A stretch of DNA of 64,000 nucleotides from NCBI GenBank assembly GCA_037783415.1, contig JAZGTN010000046.1:6206501-6270500 (forward strand), written 5' to 3'. The notes below the pieces were generated by a model. It worked only from the letters and a program-made list of their open reading frames with translations, did no database searches and was not told the origin of the DNA. The translations under genes were made by a program, and so were the position numbers. Positions 12,801 to 27,800 of the stretch are shown in pieces (the stretch's first letter is position 1; each line of letters begins with the position of its first letter). The stretch is from Leptasterias polaris. Its lineage: Eukaryota; Echinodermata; Asteroidea; Forcipulatida; Asteriidae.

Positions 12801-15800
12801 TTTTTGTACTAGATTTTCTGTGAATGGTGAATAAAAACAGTCAGCAGAGTCATTTTGAGCCTGCCAGTGAGCAACCCCAAACAAGGTGTTTAGCCTTCTC
12901 ATTGTCTTCGGACTTTATAAAAACACTACATCAATATACAGTTAAATAACCGAAAGTGTCTGGGGATCGGAAACGGAATGCCACCCACTTTGGATATTTT
13001 AAATAAAACATGATACTTTATGTTTGTGGCAATGCAAACAATATTTTAGTCTGAAGCACATCTTCACGTCTAAGTATTAATTGATATCGTATACCTTGAC
13101 AATTGTTCCCACTGTATCCTGCTGCACAGTTCCCTTTGCACCGACCTGTTGTTCTATCGCATAATACCACGTCAGCACAGTGACAAGTCTTGGCACAGTT
13201 AGAACCGAATTTTCCGGCGGTACATACTGAAAAGCAGGAAAGAGACATGGATGACGTTAACATTAAATATCAAATCTTGTGTTTCCCAAAATATTAAATT
13301 TCAGCTGTATTCCATACCTTGACAGTTATCTCCTGTGTATCCCGCTGCACAGTTTCCATCACATTGACCAGTTGTTCCATCACATAGCACCTCATCGGCA
13401 CAGTGACAAGTCTGGGCACAGTTTGCACCGTATAATCCTTCAATACACTCTGAAATAGTGAAATTAAGAAAGAACCAGAAATAAAGCACTAAAAAAAAGA
13501 ATAAAAGTTAAGTGTATGGCTATAACCTGTCTGGAAATAAATGACGGTAAGCGCTATGAAACGCTCGTATGAAGAGATTATATGCTTTTATAAAAACTAG
13601 TTATTATTATTAAAAAACAAACAGCTGCACTGTTAACCTATGTCTGGTACTATCGAGTCCATATGGTTGTATCTTATGATAAATTTAGCGAATTGTATAC
13701 CGTTTTCCTACAGTGCCATCCCGTAATAGCGATACCCTCCTTGCATTTAGCCACCCCAAGACGCAGAACAACCATCTTGATCTGAACACAGCTATATCAC
13801 ATGCACACAACGCAGTAAAACAGCGGGGAAGGAAGGGATGTCCTAAGTGAACAGTTGAATAGTGCATTTTCTTCATGGAAAGCTCAATTTTCATTCTGAG
13901 CATTTTGAAACAACGGTGTGTTTAGCTTTTGTTTAATGGTGTTTAAATTATAGTTCATCCAAGGCACATGGCCTTGAGGATGCTTACTGATTGTTTGAGT
14001 TTAAAGTGTACCTTTCTTGCAATCAAGTCCCTGGTACCCAGCGGCACAGCTGCAGCCGTATGGATCTGGTAAACAGAACAGCATTCCTTTGCAAGTAGAG
14101 CCATCGAGAGGCAACCCAACAGAATCACAGTGAAGGCTCCCTCCTTGGCCGAAGCGGTTTGGTCCTCGTACTAAGTACAATTCACACGATCAACAACTTT
14201 ATAGAACCGGTTGTATTATACGCATGGATGATACTTCTTTACAACCGTGTAATCACGCGGCAATTTTAGCGTGGTAAAAACCGGGTTGGTTTAATCATAC
14301 TATCTTATGTGGCGACTGGAAATTAATTTTAAATAATTTAATCGATTGTGTCAATTACACTGGTATAACAACCCCCTGGCTAGAAAAAGAGTTTTGGAAA
14401 TGTGTAGCGAATTTGATTTGGTAGATGTGTGGCGTATCCACAATCCTCACACTCACAGGTTTACCTGGAGACAACACAAGACTTAAAAACAATCGAAACT
14501 AGATTTCTTTTTACTTTCCTCCGAGCTTCAATCCAAGCTATTGAGTTGTGACATCAAACCAGGGTACAGAACTCATCACTCTATCATTGATATTACTCTT
14601 GACTTGACCAAAATAGAACGGGGAAGCGGTTATTGGAAATTTAACAATTCTCTGTTAACTGATAATAACTATTCTGTTTTAATAAGGAATGTTATTTCTG
14701 ATCAGGTGAAAGAGTATGCAGCTTCTCCTTATTTGCCTTCAAATAATATTAAGAACATTCATCCGAAAGATATTCAGTTTACTATTAATGATTTTTTCGA
14801 GTTGCTTCTTATGAAAATCAGATCTAAAACTATTTCATACTCCACTTGGAAGAAGAAAGAGTTCAACAAATTAGAGGCTTCTCTAGAAAAGGAGATTAAT
14901 ATTCTGTCTAATAAAGTGGCCGATGGTGACATTGCGTTGGTCGATCTCCTAAGTGCTAAACAGGCTGATTTTGTAGATCTTCGTAAAGTTAAAATGGACG
15001 GTGTACTTATTAGATCTATAACACGGTGGATGGAGTGCGGAGAAAAGCCCTCCAAGTATTTTTTTGAATATGGAGAAACGTAATTTTGTTAGTAAATCTA
15101 TCAATTGTGTTGTTATAACAAGGCAAATTCCAGATTAAATCCAATGAAATTCTTTCTGAGGCCAGGAATTTCTACAAAAGTCTGTATTCACATGGAATGT
15201 CAATGACATAGCTGATTTAGACTCCATTTTCAAGAAAGCCAATGGTCAAATTCTTACGGGATATACAATGCGTGATAACCTGGAAGGTCCTTTGTCGTAT
15301 GCAAAGCTTATGCGAGCTTAAACAAATAGTAAAAATGGTAACTCCCCAGGTTCTGATGGTTTTAGTTTCGAATTCTATAAATTATTGTTGCCCGAGTTAT
15401 CGTGGTTCCTTTTACGTTCACTCAACTTTGCTTATTTCTCGGGCCAGTTATCAGTCACTCAGAAATAATGGCATTATCACTCTCTTACCAAAAGGGGACA
15501 AACCCCGTGACTTTTAAAATAATTGGCGACCTATTTCTCTCCTCAACACATCTTATAAATTGGCATCGGCATGTATTGCTGAGAGACTGAAATCTTGTCT
15601 GCCTCTTATTACTAATGAACGGCAAAAAGGCTTTATGGCAGGTCGGTTCATAGGTGAGATTTTTCGCTTAATGTATGACATGCTTGATATTACTGATATT
15701 GATAACATTCCTGGCCAATTAATTTCCATTGATTTTGAAAAAGCTTTCGATTCATTGTCGCACGAGTTTATCCTTAATGTTCTAGATAAGTTTAACTTTG

Positions 15801-18800
15801 GTGCGTCCATAAAAATTTGGATCAACCTCTTTTATAACCAGGCCTCCTCCTCGATTTTGGTGAATAGTTTTCTTGCAGAATCTTTTAGTATAGTTAGTAG
15901 AAATCAAATGGTTCAAGACTACAGCCAAGGAGGGCTTCGTATGATAGATGTCAGAGATTACATGAACGCTCTTAAAATAACTTGGCTCCGCAAACTCCTA
16001 ATTTCCGACAAATGGTTGCGGTTGGGTACGTTTATTCCACAAGATTATGGATACCTCTGGAATGTCCGTTTTTGAAGGAGGCTCTCTAAAAAGTAAAATT
16101 GCTTTACGCACATAAACCAAAATCACATGGTAACCCTTTTTGGAGGAATGTTTTTACATCTTGGTCTAAATTCACACTGAAACATACCCCAGAGACTGCT
16201 GAAGATACCTTGACCAATACTCTGTGGCATAATGACAAAATTAAGATTGAAAACAAAAATGCATCTATTTACAAACATTGGGAGTCTGCAGGAGTCAATT
16301 ATATCTATAATCTTATGGACGATAATGGAAATGTTTTCCCCTTTAATGTTTTCATAAATAAGTTTAATATTATAACTAATTTCTTGGAATTTGGGGGTGT
16401 GGTCAGGGCCATCAAGTCTGCTTTTCCGAATATTTTTATCTACGATGAAATGGACCATTCAACTTCCTTTTATTCCATTCAATTTCAAGACTCTTTTGAG
16501 GGATAAGAAAGGCTCAAGCAGACTTCTAAAAGTCCTGACCTCCTCCATGAAAGTAACTTATACATTCATTTCTAAATGGAAATTTAGTTTGCAAATATAC
16601 TATAGTTTTTCTAAATGGTCTTTAATATTTAACATTCCTTTTAACTGCACAATTGACACTAGACTGAGATGGTTCCAGTACCGACTAATACACCGAGTCC
16701 TGGGCACGAATAGTTTTCTTTTCAAAATCAACAAATTGAACTATAATTTATGTACTTTTTGTAACAATGAAGAGGAGACTCTTATTCATCTGTTTTGCTC
16801 ATGTACCGCTACAATTTCATTTTGGACTGCGGTTGTTTCGTGGATCCAGGAAAAAAAAAAACTTAAACATAATCTCAGACAATGAAGCATTTTTGTTTGG
16901 TAAAACCGACTTCAAATGTAAAGAAATTAACCTTATTCTATTAATTTGTCGTGTTCATATCTATAAAAGGAAAATGACTAAGAATAGGCTATCCTTTTTA
17001 ATCCACAAAAAAGAACTTAAGAATTACTACTCCGTGGGAAAATTCATATTTGTAATGATAATTTGGCTATTTTCTACCATAAGTGGGATTTCCTCTCAGT
17101 ACTTTGCCAAGACTAATGCTACAGGTATTAATCCCTTGTAACAACTATGAACTGATTGTACCCTTCTCATCAAAGTGTTTTAATATTTTAATGTATGATT
17201 GTGAAATAATAATAGACAATAAAATGTTATCCCTGGGAAAGAAAGAAAAGAAAAACCCAAAACGGGTTGGTGGAACGCATCACAAACAGCTATTTTAAAC
17301 AAATATTCAAAAAGAAAATTGATTTAATAGTATCCCACAAATGCAGCAAAATTTGCATACAGTAGTGCGCTGAAATGGGGGTTATTTGTTTCATTTTGTT
17401 TTGCATGTATATGTCTTTGTATCACAATTAAATCCTCGCAACAGTAGAACGTTTTCGACCAATCAGAATGTATAAACTCCGAAGATATGTGTTAATATTT
17501 TGTGTTACTCATAATTATAAATAATTTCTTCAATCAAAGTTAAACCCTAAGTCACAATCATAATATAATTTGTACTCGAACAACTTTGGTTTTATTCAAT
17601 GTTCACTCTGCATGCAGTTTGGTTTCCCCAACTAGATTGGTTTGCGTACACCAAATAAAAGCATGATTTCATTGGTCTATTACTACGAAATTGGCATTAG
17701 AGTTAGGTACCCTCTGCTACTTAAAGAGCTGTGGCTATTGCTATCGATTGAAAAGTTGCAAGTTGAGATTTCTTTATCGAAACCTTATTGCACTATAGGG
17801 TTGTATTTTTGTTTTTACAGGTTAACTGCTATAAAATGTTCGTCTCTTTTGTACTTACTTGTTTGACAGAGTTCACCACTAAACCCAGGTGGACAAATGC
17901 AGTCACCATCAACGTCATCACAAACGCCACCATTACGACATCTCGGACACTCTGTGCTACAGTCCGGTGGGTCATATTTATTTTGGGGGCATCCTGTTAC
18001 AGACAAAATAGTGTCAAATGGTTTTACAAGAACGTTTACATCAGCATACAAATTGGTATGGTTTTCTTTGTAAATATTTAACCCTGTTCTTCGAATGTAT
18101 CTAGGCCGCCCTCAGGTCAATCTGATACGATGAAATAAGAACAATCGGCAACTGACTTTTCAGGAGGATGCTGCGCCTGGGCCAAGACCACCGGGAACAC
18201 ACCAGTCGCAGTTTGTGTACAACCTGTGTATAGACGAATTGCAGCGTTCCCGACAGGCGGGAGTCAGTGGCAGTCGGCCTGTGTGTAGTTGATACTGTAA
18301 CGCAAATGAGCGTGTTGTTGGTGCTAGTTTTCAGACTCTTGAGGGTGCAGAGTAGTGAGCAGTCGCGCATGCATCAGCTGAGAGACGACGACGACGATTC
18401 AGAGCGAGTGGAACAAATTTGGATCTCTTCAGGGACGGACGTGTGCCGACAGAGCTCAGATACATAGGAGGCTCCAGTGTTTCGAGCGTGGGCCAATGTT
18501 GAATTTCTTGAGCGGGAGGGACCACGGTGCGGTATACCGAAGAGAAAACTTATGATTAGTTTCTGGGAACTAGGGGTTAGTTCTGGTCCGTGTATGGGAA
18601 CGGGTATAACTTACATTTGCTACACAAAGAGGGCACTCGTGTATCCTGGAGGCTACAAGGAGGCACATTAATAAATTGCTGGGGACTAAGGGAAGCTAGC
18701 GCTAGTTGATTTAGAGGCTGTTACAGATCACTCAGTTAATTATAATTGGCGGGTATACTGCATTAATCAGTGATTACTTTGAAGTTCCAACGGAGGAGAT

Positions 18801-21800
18801 AGAGTAGTAATTAAAGGAGGTTGCATCATTATTATTGTCTTGTCCGTGGTCTGTTCTGTCTGTCCCGCGGAGGTTTACTGAGGTACAGTGATTAGCCCTG
18901 TGCATTAGGCGGTACATTTCCGTCCAATGGGCCTACACCACCGGTCTTGGGTTTCCTGAAGGAGTACCACACTCACTGGGTGACCACAGGGGAATTAGTC
19001 TGGAGTATTTGGTAAATCAGTCACAAATGGTGTCAGAAGTGGATAAATGCACTCGACTTCACACTTGACAAACACCTTGTCGCAAAGGGACAACTTGACT
19101 GATGAATTGAGAAGTGTTTACGTATACGACCAACTCATTTGGAGTTTTACCAAAGGGGTTCGCACGACAGCGAAATACAAAATGGAAATAAGAGTTAAAC
19201 CAAGTGCGACCAGTTGCTATTAGAGTAATGGAAGAAATTTAATAGGAATTCAGCCGGCCAAGAACATTGCAAAAGAAAGGAACAGCCAAACTAGGAATGT
19301 TCAGCTTGGGAATTATATGACTGAAAAGAATCCCTAAAAAATCAGATGGTACAAACTGTGACCATAACAGAAGCGAGTGTTCAAAGACTGATGAGAAACT
19401 CGAATCATTTCTCCTGAACATGGAGGAATTGAGGCATCTGAAAATGCAACGACAAGAATCACCGAAGTGGAGCTTCATTGATTGTTCCGCTTTGTTATGG
19501 CTGCTCGCTCCCGGACAAGCGCTAATCCGCTGTTGATACATTACTAACTGAGGGAAAAAATAATGTTTCAAATGACTTGAATTTTGTCTCCGTTTTCTCA
19601 AACGCTTGCATTTCATAAAACGTTTATATAAATTGCATTTTCAACCACCAAAAATGCGTTAGTAAAAGCCAAGTTGTTTATTTTTTTTTATCAAGATGCC
19701 ACATCTAAGGACTATACTACAAAATGTACACACTTCAGATTTCAGAAATTTTTACGGAACGGGATGAAATATAAAGCGCATGGGAAAACATAAACCGGAC
19801 GGTAACAAAATATTATTTTAAACTGAGAAATAACCCAGGACAGGAAAACAGTAAACGGGACTGAGAAGCATAGGCCTAACGGGCAGAAAAATAATAAACG
19901 AGACGGATAAATATCCAAGGAGTTTGGTGTTTTCAAACGTTAGTTTTGTTTCGCAAATTTTTTGTTTTGAGATTGGAACTGAGAAATAATATGGGACTGG
20001 AAAATAAGAGACATGACTGAGAAATACCCCGGGACGGGGAAATATTAAATACGTGAAAGGAAAAATAACCAGAAGTTGTTTTTGTGAATTAAAACAGTTA
20101 CAAAGTTTTGTTGCAATTGAATGATGTTTTCTAATGTTATTTTGGTCTTGCGTAAATTATTTGGGGAACGGGATTGAGAATTAATACGGGACGGGAAAAA
20201 AATAACGGGACTGACAAGAAACCTGGGAATGGACATGAAAAAACAGAACGGGGAAAAAACATGACTCAGAAATACTCCGAAAGAAACAGCTCTTTAACTA
20301 ATGATGACATTGCCGTACAATATAGAGGAATCCTGTGCTGAATGTGGCACACAGTTTGATCATCCAAATCTGTAGAGTTTGAAATTTTTTAATTTAGCAT
20401 GAATAATACAAATGATTTACATAAGAGTCCTTATTAGTTAACAGTGCATTTAAGTACAACCCCATTGACTGGTATAAGACCAATCAGATGCAAAACAAAT
20501 CTCAAAGTATGATTTACCTCTGACAAGTAGCCTCATAAGTGCCTGTTTGCCTTCACCGCGAGCCAAAGCTTCATGAACCTCGTATGTTCCAGCGTGTGTG
20601 CTACTAGCTACCTGGATATCATTAGTTAAGTTTGTATTCAGCGTTTTGTCCGGAGGATCGCTGCTATCTTTTCTCCAACGAGTAGCTTTCCGCGTGCCCG
20701 TAACAGTAACTTGTAGATGTACCGCATCCCCCGAGTTTACCGTCTGGCTTAGAGCAGTTGGCAGAAAGTCAGCTGCAGAAGAAAAAATATAAAAGTAGGC
20801 TAAATAGATTTGCATTGCCTACAGGTCAGTGACGTGGTAGTCGCAGAACCATTTACCTAATGATATAAATCAAATAGGTTAGACAAAAATATATTCATAC
20901 TAAATAGTTAACAAACCAAAAAAAACATACAAAAAACCCCAAATAAACAATTAATAAATAAAACTGAAATATATCACATAAGTAAATGAAAAGAAACAAA
21001 TAATGATAAAACTAAACATCCCCAAATAGAAAAAGAAAAAGAAAAGAAAGCATGGTATCCGGCTTAAATGCAACAAGTAGATGTTTTTAAAGAAACACAA
21101 ATCTTAATAATTTTGCAGACTCTATACGGCATTTTATTTTACAACTTTCGATTTGTCAGTTCATTTTTACTTCCACATCAATTTAAACACTCAGGTAATT
21201 GAGTGACTTGTTTAAACGGGACTGCTATTTAAACTTGTTTATAATGTGTTTTCTTATATTTTGATTGTGATTTACGTGTTTGAACATACCTACATTTCAG
21301 TAATTATCGATAAAAAGTTCAGGCCTCAACCTCAAGGTTTTGAAAAACTTGAAACAGTTCTGCCGTTGACGCCGTGCGTCAAATTAAAAAATAAATAAAA
21401 ATTAACGTGATGTGTGGGAGTTTGGTTTGTTAAAATACCTCGATGCTGCAACAAACGGCTATACAAAACGGAGCTCGCACTATGACGTATTATGAGTGAT
21501 GACGTAACTGGACTTTTTTGCGAATCTTTCTGGAAAACACCGGCGGAGAAGAGTATTCATTGTTTGTACACAATGAAAATCATTTGAACTCAATTTCCTT
21601 AACGATTAAAAAAAAAAAAAAAAAAAAAATTAAATGAATTTCAGCAAAGATCCCTTGATGCCATTTTCGTTCAAGTGGTCTTTAAGTAACTAATTTCAGC
21701 GCATAATTAACTACCTACCTTCATTGCTCATAATAACGGTGCCAATGCTAGTCGACGCACGTCCACTCACAGTCGCTTGACAAGCATACACACCAATCCT

Positions 21801-24800
21801 TGAGATCCCACCAGATGCCGGCATCTGTAGAACAGAGACTGAAACATCACCACGAACAGCTGTTGGGCCCAGAGTGCTATCGTCTGGTAGTGTTAGGGGA
21901 GCTTTTCCACCTTGAGTGTGTTGAGTTCGAGCAACAGACAGATTTCCGTTCAAGTTGACGAAAAATCCAGCGATGAAGGTGTCCGTACCAAGCCCGATTC
22001 TTGGCTTAGTTACGCAAGTGAAATCGTCCACGGCAAACACACCTATAAAAGCAAGCAAAATATTTAATTTCCGTGTATCCCATCCAATGTCATTCTGTTG
22101 TAGTTGACTCTCATTACAAAGAAATGGGTAGGAGGAGCTCTGTTATCTCCATTGATAAGCATTTTTTGTAACAAATATTTTCTTTGGTTCTAATAATATT
22201 TCCTGCCGCCCTCCCCCTTTCTTTATTGTAATCATGGCATGTCCGGTATTTACTTTGTATCTATAAAAGCACATTTGGAATGCCCGGTATGCATCGTATG
22301 CTATTCGTAGTGGGCGCTGGCTGCTTAGCAAAACCGTTTGCGGGAGCATTAGAGTCATTTATGTTCTAGCTTCCGTTCAGTTCAGTTCAGTTCGAGTTAT
22401 TGTTTGGTTCTGTTCCTGTAAGTTTTCGTAGTCAACTCCCTACCCCAGAATGCCACAGTAAACCGCCGATCTTCATTTATTGATTCCCATGTGTATGGCC
22501 GGAATTTTGGGGTTCCCCCGGAAACGATTGTAAGTTTTTTTTGGTGCTAAGTTAATTTTGTTGTTGAGGTTAAAGTATTGGGTATATTCTTGGAGTACTT
22601 TATGTTTGCGTCTCGCTCTATTAGGTTTTAGTAAATTGCTTGGTAGATCGATGCATCTCGCTTGATATTTGATGCTATTTCATTTTATTGCTATTACGCA
22701 CTCGTTCCATTTTTCTTCTAAAGTGATTTATTATTGTGTACTTATTGTATGTGTTATTTAACATTGTATTTATGTATTTGTTATCTTTAGTTTCACCCGC
22801 GTCAGTTTTAACCATTTCCTGTGGTGTGCAAAATAAAATGGGGTGAATTCATGAACACAACAAGAGTCTTCCAGCCTCTTCTCTTTAAAGTGCCGTACAT
22901 GTGATAGTGAAAAATCATCCTCATCATAGTCGGAGTTGCCCAAATCACCGCCGTTGCAGCTGTCTAACAATATTCATCACCTCATCGATACCCCGTCATC
23001 CTCCTATCCCCAAATATCACTACCGCCGTTATCGTCCCCGCAGTTGCTGCCTTCACGGTCCGGCGTCACCGACAGATAGTCGATCAACCATGGCGCACCT
23101 AAAGACAGCTAGGACGACAGCCAAGAGGGCGGTAACTAAAGAGATTAATTTTATTAAGCAATGTATAGCCGAAGATAACACTGATAACATTGATAATGAA
23201 ATTATCAAACTTAAAGAGCTGTTTAGAAAGTTTACATTTGTCCATGATGCGTATCATGATACGCTCACCGACGACAAAGATGTTGATGAAAGTGATACTT
23301 ATTTTTATGATGAACAAAAAGAGTACATTTCAACCTTAAACTCATTTAAAGAATATTGTAAATCTATCCAGATTAAGACCGAAACCTCTGCCTCCGACTC
23401 AGTTACCCCTGAAGATTTGTCACGTAATGAATTGTTGCGTTTGCTTAATCTACCTAGAGTAGAGTTAGAGGTATTCAGTGGTAATCCATTCCATCAGTTT
23501 ATGAGGGCATTTGATGTTAATGTAGATAAAATATGTGAAGACTCCGACCTCAAGTTGTCCCGGCTCATGCAATACACTGCAGGCCCCGCCAAAGAGGCGA
23601 TTAGAGGCTGCCAATTAATAGGAGGCCAAACTGGGTATTCTCAGGCTCGTTCAATCTTAGATAGTCGTTTTGGTAACGCTCATCTGGTTACAGAGCGCCT
23701 TGTACGGGAATTAAAGACAGGTAAACCAGTTATAGATCACCCCAAGATATACAACTGGTCGATGATATGGAGAATGCATTTCTTATTCTCAATCAGTTAG
23801 AGACTTTGCAAGAAGTTAACACCCAAGCTGTCATACTAGAAATAATCAGTAGATTCCCGAATTACATTCAGTCGAGGTGGAAAAAGTTGGTGTTTAAATC
23901 AAAGCGGACTAACGGGGTTTATCCCGTGTTCAAAGAGCTGGTAAAATTTACTGATTTAGTTGCTACTGAAGCGAACGACCCGGTGTATGGCACTGGTCAA
24001 TCCAAGCAGTTAGACAGGGCAAGAAGTCACCAGTCATCTACCAGCTTTTCCACGTCTCTATCTGAATATAATTCTGGAAAGGGTAAACGGCCAGATGACC
24101 AAGATAGGCCTACTCAATTTAAGAATAGTTCCTATGCTAAACCTGAACTGCCATGTGTATTATGTTATCAGAGACATCGTTTATGGCATTGTGAAAAGTT
24201 CAAACGGATGAGTCCTAGGGATAGATTGCACATTGTAAACAATCACAAGTTATGTCATAACTGTCTCCTCCCATCTCATAGTGCTAATAATTGTGGTAAA
24301 CGTTCTGTATGTAAAGTTAGTGGGTGTGGTCAGAAACACACAATGTACATCCACGGTGGTTATGATGTGTCTAGGAACGTGAAGGTGTCTAATGCCAGTG
24401 TCTTTGCTGATAAGGAGACATATATGCCCATAGTTCAGGTAAATGCGAACAGACAGTGCAAGGTATTTGCCTTGTTAGATAGCGGATCCAGTAGTACGTT
24501 TTGTTCCCGAGCCTTAGTTAGGCAGCTAGGAATTACAGGTAAAATTCTGAACGTCGAACTTAGTACCTTAAATAGATCCGGTACACAGCAGTCGGAAGTT
24601 GTTAATTTGTCAGTTTCCTCCGATTCAGGGGAGAGTCTAGATTTGACCGTAGTGTATGTAGTTGATGAGATACCTGTCAGGAATGCAGGCATTGATGTTT
24701 CATCGCACGTCCATCTTCATGGGATTGATTCTATGCCAGCTTATCAGTGTGACAATGTGTCGGTTGATTTGCTCATAGGTCAAGATAACGCTGAGGCCCT

Positions 24801-27800
24801 TGTTCCGTTAGATGTAAGACGAGGTAAGCCAGGACAGCCTTTCGCTGTGCGTACTTTACTTGGTTGGTGTTTAAACGGCCAGTCTCCAGTAAACCTACCT
24901 AGTCGTAGGGTCATTTGTAACTTTGTATCGAATTCGACAGTCGATGAAGATGTTTCTCGTCTGTGGAAGATTGAGAATGAAGGTATAGAACAGTTGTCAT
25001 GGTCCCATGATGATAAACTAGTCATGGCTTTGTGGAATCGTAATGTAGGAAGGTCGATGGCCGTTATGAGCTTCCTATTCCATGGAAAGATAGATCGGAG
25101 CCTCTTCCTAACAACTTTGTCGTTGCTAAATCCAGGTTAGAGTCATTGCGTAGAAGACTTATCAATGATGATCTTTATGATAGATATGATGCTGAAATTA
25201 GTAAACTCAGGGATAAAAAATATGCTGAGAAAGTTCCAGATAGCGAGTTGTTAAGTTCTGATAGGATTTGGTATCTTCCGCATCATGCTGTAGTGTCAGA
25301 CAAGAAACCAGATAAGCTCAGGGTAGTCTTTGATTGTGCCAGTAAGTTCAAAGGTAGATCGCTGAATGAACGTTGTTTACAAGGTCCAGATTTAATCAAC
25401 AAACTTCTCCCTGTCTTATTGAGATTCCGACAGCATAGCATTGCTATCCAGGCAGACATTGAGGCCATGTATAATCAAGTCAGCATCCCGGTGAAAGACA
25501 GAGATGCTCTGCGCTTCCTTTGGTACATTGATGGTCAAATGAAATGCTGCCGAATGACGTCACATCTATTTGGTGGGGTATGGTGTGCATCTAGCTCGAC
25601 ATACGCTCTGCGGCGGACTATTCTGGTTGCTCCTGGTGTGGATCCTCTGGTGAAGAATACTGTAGATAAGTCTTTTTATGTTGATGATTGTCTTAGTTCC
25701 ACCGACTCTAGATCTCATGCCAAAATCATCATCACGGAAACCCCTAAGGTCCTGGCAGGAGGTGGGTTTAATCTGACTAGGTTTGTCGTCAATGACAAGG
25801 AACTTTTGACTGAGGTGTCAGCAGAATGCAGGGCTAAAGAAGTGCGTGAGTTGGGCACTCAACCTGAGGGTAGAGTGTTAGGCATAAAGTGGCGGATTTC
25901 CCCCGATGAATTCTTCTTCGATGTATGGCGCATGGAGAGTGACTCAATGACTAGAAGAAAGATGCTTAGTATAGTCTCGTCAATTTTTGACCCTCTTGGT
26001 TTGTTAGGTCCAGCAGTACTCGCAGGGAAACTGATTTTTCAAGAAGCGAATGCTCGTAAGTTGTCTTGGGACGAGAGAGTGCCGTCAGATCTTGAAAATG
26101 ATTGGAATGTCTGGGTGCAATCTTTGTATTCGGTGAGGCAGTTGAGAATCCCTCGTTGCATTAAACCATGCGAATTGGATGATGCCGTGCTTGAACTTCA
26201 CCATTTTTCAGACGCTAGCTCACAGGGTTATGGTTGTTGTAGTTACATTCGCTGCACTAATAGATTGGGAGTGGTCCATGTTCAGCTGATAATGAGCAAG
26301 AATAAAGTTGCTCCACTGAAGATGTGTACTATACCACGCTTAGAACTTCAAGCCGCAGTTTTGGCAGTCAAGGTGGACGCTCTATTGAAACGCGAGTTGG
26401 ATCTTGATTTTTGTCAGTCGTACTTTTGGACAGATTCAGAAATTGTGCTCAAGTACATCCGGAACGACAGTAGAAGATTCCATGTCTTTGTAGGTAATAG
26501 GGTAAGCCTGATCAGAGAGCTCAGCAATCCCGAACAGTGGTTCTACATCGAGACCAAGGTCAATCCTGCAGATATAGTTACTAGGGGATTGTCTCCTTCC
26601 AGATGGGATAAAGAGACATGGTGGAGTGGTCCGCAGAAATTGCATCAGTATAAGAGTGACTGGGGCTCTTCTCATCTCAAACCAGCCATGTTGTCAGATA
26701 ATGACCCGGAAGTGAAGCAGATTCGATCTCTCATTGTGTGTGAGGCAGTCACCGGTGAAGCTCCCCCAGTGAAGTATAAAGTTGATAGTGTCTTGGCTGA
26801 TCCTTTGTGCATTATAATGCAATACTACTCATCATGGTATAGAATGAAGAGAGCTCTGGCTTGGTGGTTGATGTTAAGTAAAGTCCTTAGAGGGTGTAAG
26901 CCTGCAAATAGGTTGTCAGTTCAAGAAGTCCGCGACGCTGAGATTATTCTTCTTCGTAAGAGCCAACAGCTGACATTTGGTTCAGAGTTGGAAAGATTGC
27001 AGCAGGGCAAGGCCGTCAAAGCATCCAGCCCTATCAGAACGCTCAATCCATTTTTAGATCATCGTGGGCTATTGAGTGTAGGTGGTAGGTTGAAAGAATG
27101 TGAAGTCATACGCAAACATCCTTGTATAATCTCGGGTAGACATGTAATTTCTGATGCCATTGTGAAGGATGTTCACAGTGTTGCTCACGTCGGAGTCGAA
27201 TAGGTCTTGGGCGTTGTCAGAAAACATTTCTGGGTAGTTAAAGGTAGACCTCTTATCAAAAGAATAATTAAGGCATGCGTTACATGTAAACGTCTCTATT
27301 CTAAACCCTGTGTACAACTCATGGCTAATCTTCCCAAAGAGCGCATTGAAGCGAATAAACCACCCTTTTCGCACATTGGCATCGATGTCTTTGGGCCCTT
27401 TTACGTTAAGTATGGTAGGTCAGAAATTAAACGTTATGGTTGTCTCTTCACCTGTTTGATTACTAGGGCAGTTCACGTGGAGAAGTTAGACTCATTAGAC
27501 ACAGATTCCTTCCTGAATGGTTTTAGGCGTTTCGTTGCACGTAGGGGTTATCCAGAGGTTGTATTTTCAGATAATGGAACTAATTTTGTAGGAGGAGAGA
27601 GAGAATTAAGTAAGAATATTCAAAGCCTCCCTCGTAAATGTATAGACACCTATGCTGTAAAAGAAAACATAGTATGGCATTTTAACCCTCCCACTGCATC
27701 CCACATGGGGGGAGCTTGGGAGCGAATGATTGCTGTAATTAAGAGAGTTATGGTAGCTGTCCTCCCTAGAGCAGTCAGACTCGCAGATGAAATTTTGGAA

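Noticed and set aside
18267..18671. Short plus-strand frames around 18.3-18.7 kb
   Set aside because: They lie in the probable LTR and show no recognisable domain.
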